A stretch of DNA of 64,000 nt. Origin: Micromonospora avicenniae (GTDB lineage: Bacteria; Actinomycetota; Actinomycetes; Mycobacteriales; Micromonosporaceae). A model generated the notes under the pieces. It saw only the letters and a program-made list of their open reading frames with translations. It was not told the DNA's origin and did no database searches. The position numbers were made by a program, and so were the translations under genes. Below, piece by piece: positions 63,563-64,000 of this stretch (position 1 is its first letter; each line of letters opens with the position of its first letter). Location: the NCBI RefSeq assembly GCF_900156065.1, contig NZ_FTNF01000007.1:124001-188000 (forward strand). The letters are read 5' to 3'.

Positions 63563-64000
63563 TCAGGGGGTTACGTACGTGATGGTGACCCGCTCGTAGC
63601 CGAGTGAGCCGAGCAGACCCTCCAGCATCTTGCGGGTGTTCTCCTCCGCCCGTGCGCCGAGGCCGCTGTCCCGGGCGGCGGCGGTGATCCGATCCTCGGC
63701 CAGGCGGTAGACCTCCTGCTGCCGGTTCGGGTCACCACCGAACACCTCGCCCAACCGGTTGAGCAAGCCGCGCCGCTCCGCGAAGACGTAGCTCTTCTCG
63801 AGGTCCAGGTTGGTCTCGCCGAGCTGCGGCGCGGGCAACTTGACCTCCACCGACTTGCCGTCGGCCGACTCGACGATCGCGCCGTCGGAGATCTTCGAGA
63901 AGTCCACGTACGCCTCGACGCTGCCCGCCCCGACGAACAGGGTGCGCTCGTTGAGCAGGAACTCGGGCACGTACTGGCGGTCCTTCTGAAGATCGACCAC
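63563..64000 (-). CDS. DUF4230 protein, 5' end outside window
   Basis: C-terminal 145 residues are visible; the reading frame continues past the right edge. LLNERTLFVGAGSVEAYVDF, SVEVKLPAPQLGETNLDLEK and RLAEDRITAAARDSGLGARA match DUF4230, a family of membrane-tethered proteins with a SPFH-like look and no known function. Residues YERVTITYVTP end the chain. It converges on the PspC gene. Confidence 0.82.
   Translation of the reverse strand: MVDLQKDRQYVPEFLLNERTLFVGAGSVEAYVDFSKISDGAIVESADGKSVEVKLPAPQLGETNLDLEKSYVFAERRGLLNRLGEVFGGDPNRQQEVYRLAEDRITAAARDSGLGARAEENTRKMLEGLLGSLGYERVTITYVTP

Overview
The window is about 72-75% G+C by eye, nearly all coding, and dominated by GTG/ATG starts with 1-4 base stop/start overlaps. 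Protein content points to an actinomycete, most likely Micromonosporaceae (Micromonospora/Salinispora type): F420-type luciferase-like and PPOX-fold enzymes, a CsoR copper regulon, ECF42/YCII, SAV_915, MT0933, KdpFABC-DE, and many TANNNT-N6/7-ATG leaderless starts. This placement is inference from gene families and style, not from a database search. I saw no rRNA, tRNA, CRISPR array, transposase, phage gene or plasmid origin. The window looks like ordinary chromosome.

Layout. 1-3.7 kb: two tail-to-head luciferase-like oxidoreductase genes, one fused to a berberine-bridge-type flavin oxidase, divergent from a MarR regulator with an operator-like palindrome between them. 3.7-5.5 kb: a translationally coupled MEDS-STAS / MEDS-HATPase pair (partner-switching signalling). 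5.5-8.7 kb: a molybdopterin oxidoreductase without the usual N-terminal Fe-S cysteines, with a small helical partner. 8.9-11.5 kb: small stress-type genes (DUF421, Rho_N-like, Csp-type copper store, universal stress protein, SAV_915). 11.6-19.8 kb: complete kdp potassium system read leftwards (a 27-aa microprotein, kdpF, kdpA, kdpB, kdpC, hairpin, kdpD, kdpE). 20.1-22.6 kb: acyl-CoA dehydrogenase plus an alpha-methylacyl-CoA racemase-like CoA-transferase. 22.7-26.7 kb: dicarboxylate symporter divergent from a CitA/DcuS-type kinase and its response regulator. 26.9-30.6 kb: a DUF2786 protein, then a YCII-ECF42-RibD-like operon. 30.6-34.1 kb: exported peptidase-like hydrolase, ArsR-type regulator with a small coiled-coil membrane protein, lipoprotein, CsbD.

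34.2-40.3 kb: copper block. copZ, a His-rich exported protein and copA run leftwards from a CsoR-type intergenic region; csoR runs rightwards; a CopB-type (CPH) ATPase converges on csoR. The Csp-type protein near 10 kb fits the same copper theme. 40.5-43.3 kb: YibE/F-like membrane protein, then a c-di-AMP (ydaO/yuaA) riboswitch in front of a secreted coiled-coil peptidase. 43.3-51.2 kb: carbonic anhydrase, winged-helix protein, small membrane and secreted proteins, PPOX-fold enzyme, secreted C39-like cysteine peptidase, FUSC-like membrane protein, orphan MT0933 protein, alpha/beta hydrolase. 51.2-54.9 kb: GH65 disaccharide phosphorylase coupled to a beta-phosphoglucomutase-like HAD enzyme, and a hotdog thioesterase. 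55.1-60.9 kb: a teichoic-acid-like wall polymer module (TagG/TagH-type ABC transporter, CDP-alcohol phosphatidyltransferase, GT2-TagF fusion). 60.9-64 kb: L-serine dehydratase, a repeat-rich non-coding stretch, a PspC protein, and the end of a DUF4230 gene.

Structure not explained by genes: at least two families of 77-79 base intergenic palindromes (one pair preserves pairing while the stem sequence changes), many long stem-loops between convergent genes, several short tandem repeats, and tiny coupled ORFs in the kdp operon and between the kinase and its regulator. I saw no strong candidate for an entirely new multi-gene system; the palindrome families, the MEDS pair, the Fe-S-less molybdoenzyme and the microproteins are the best leads.
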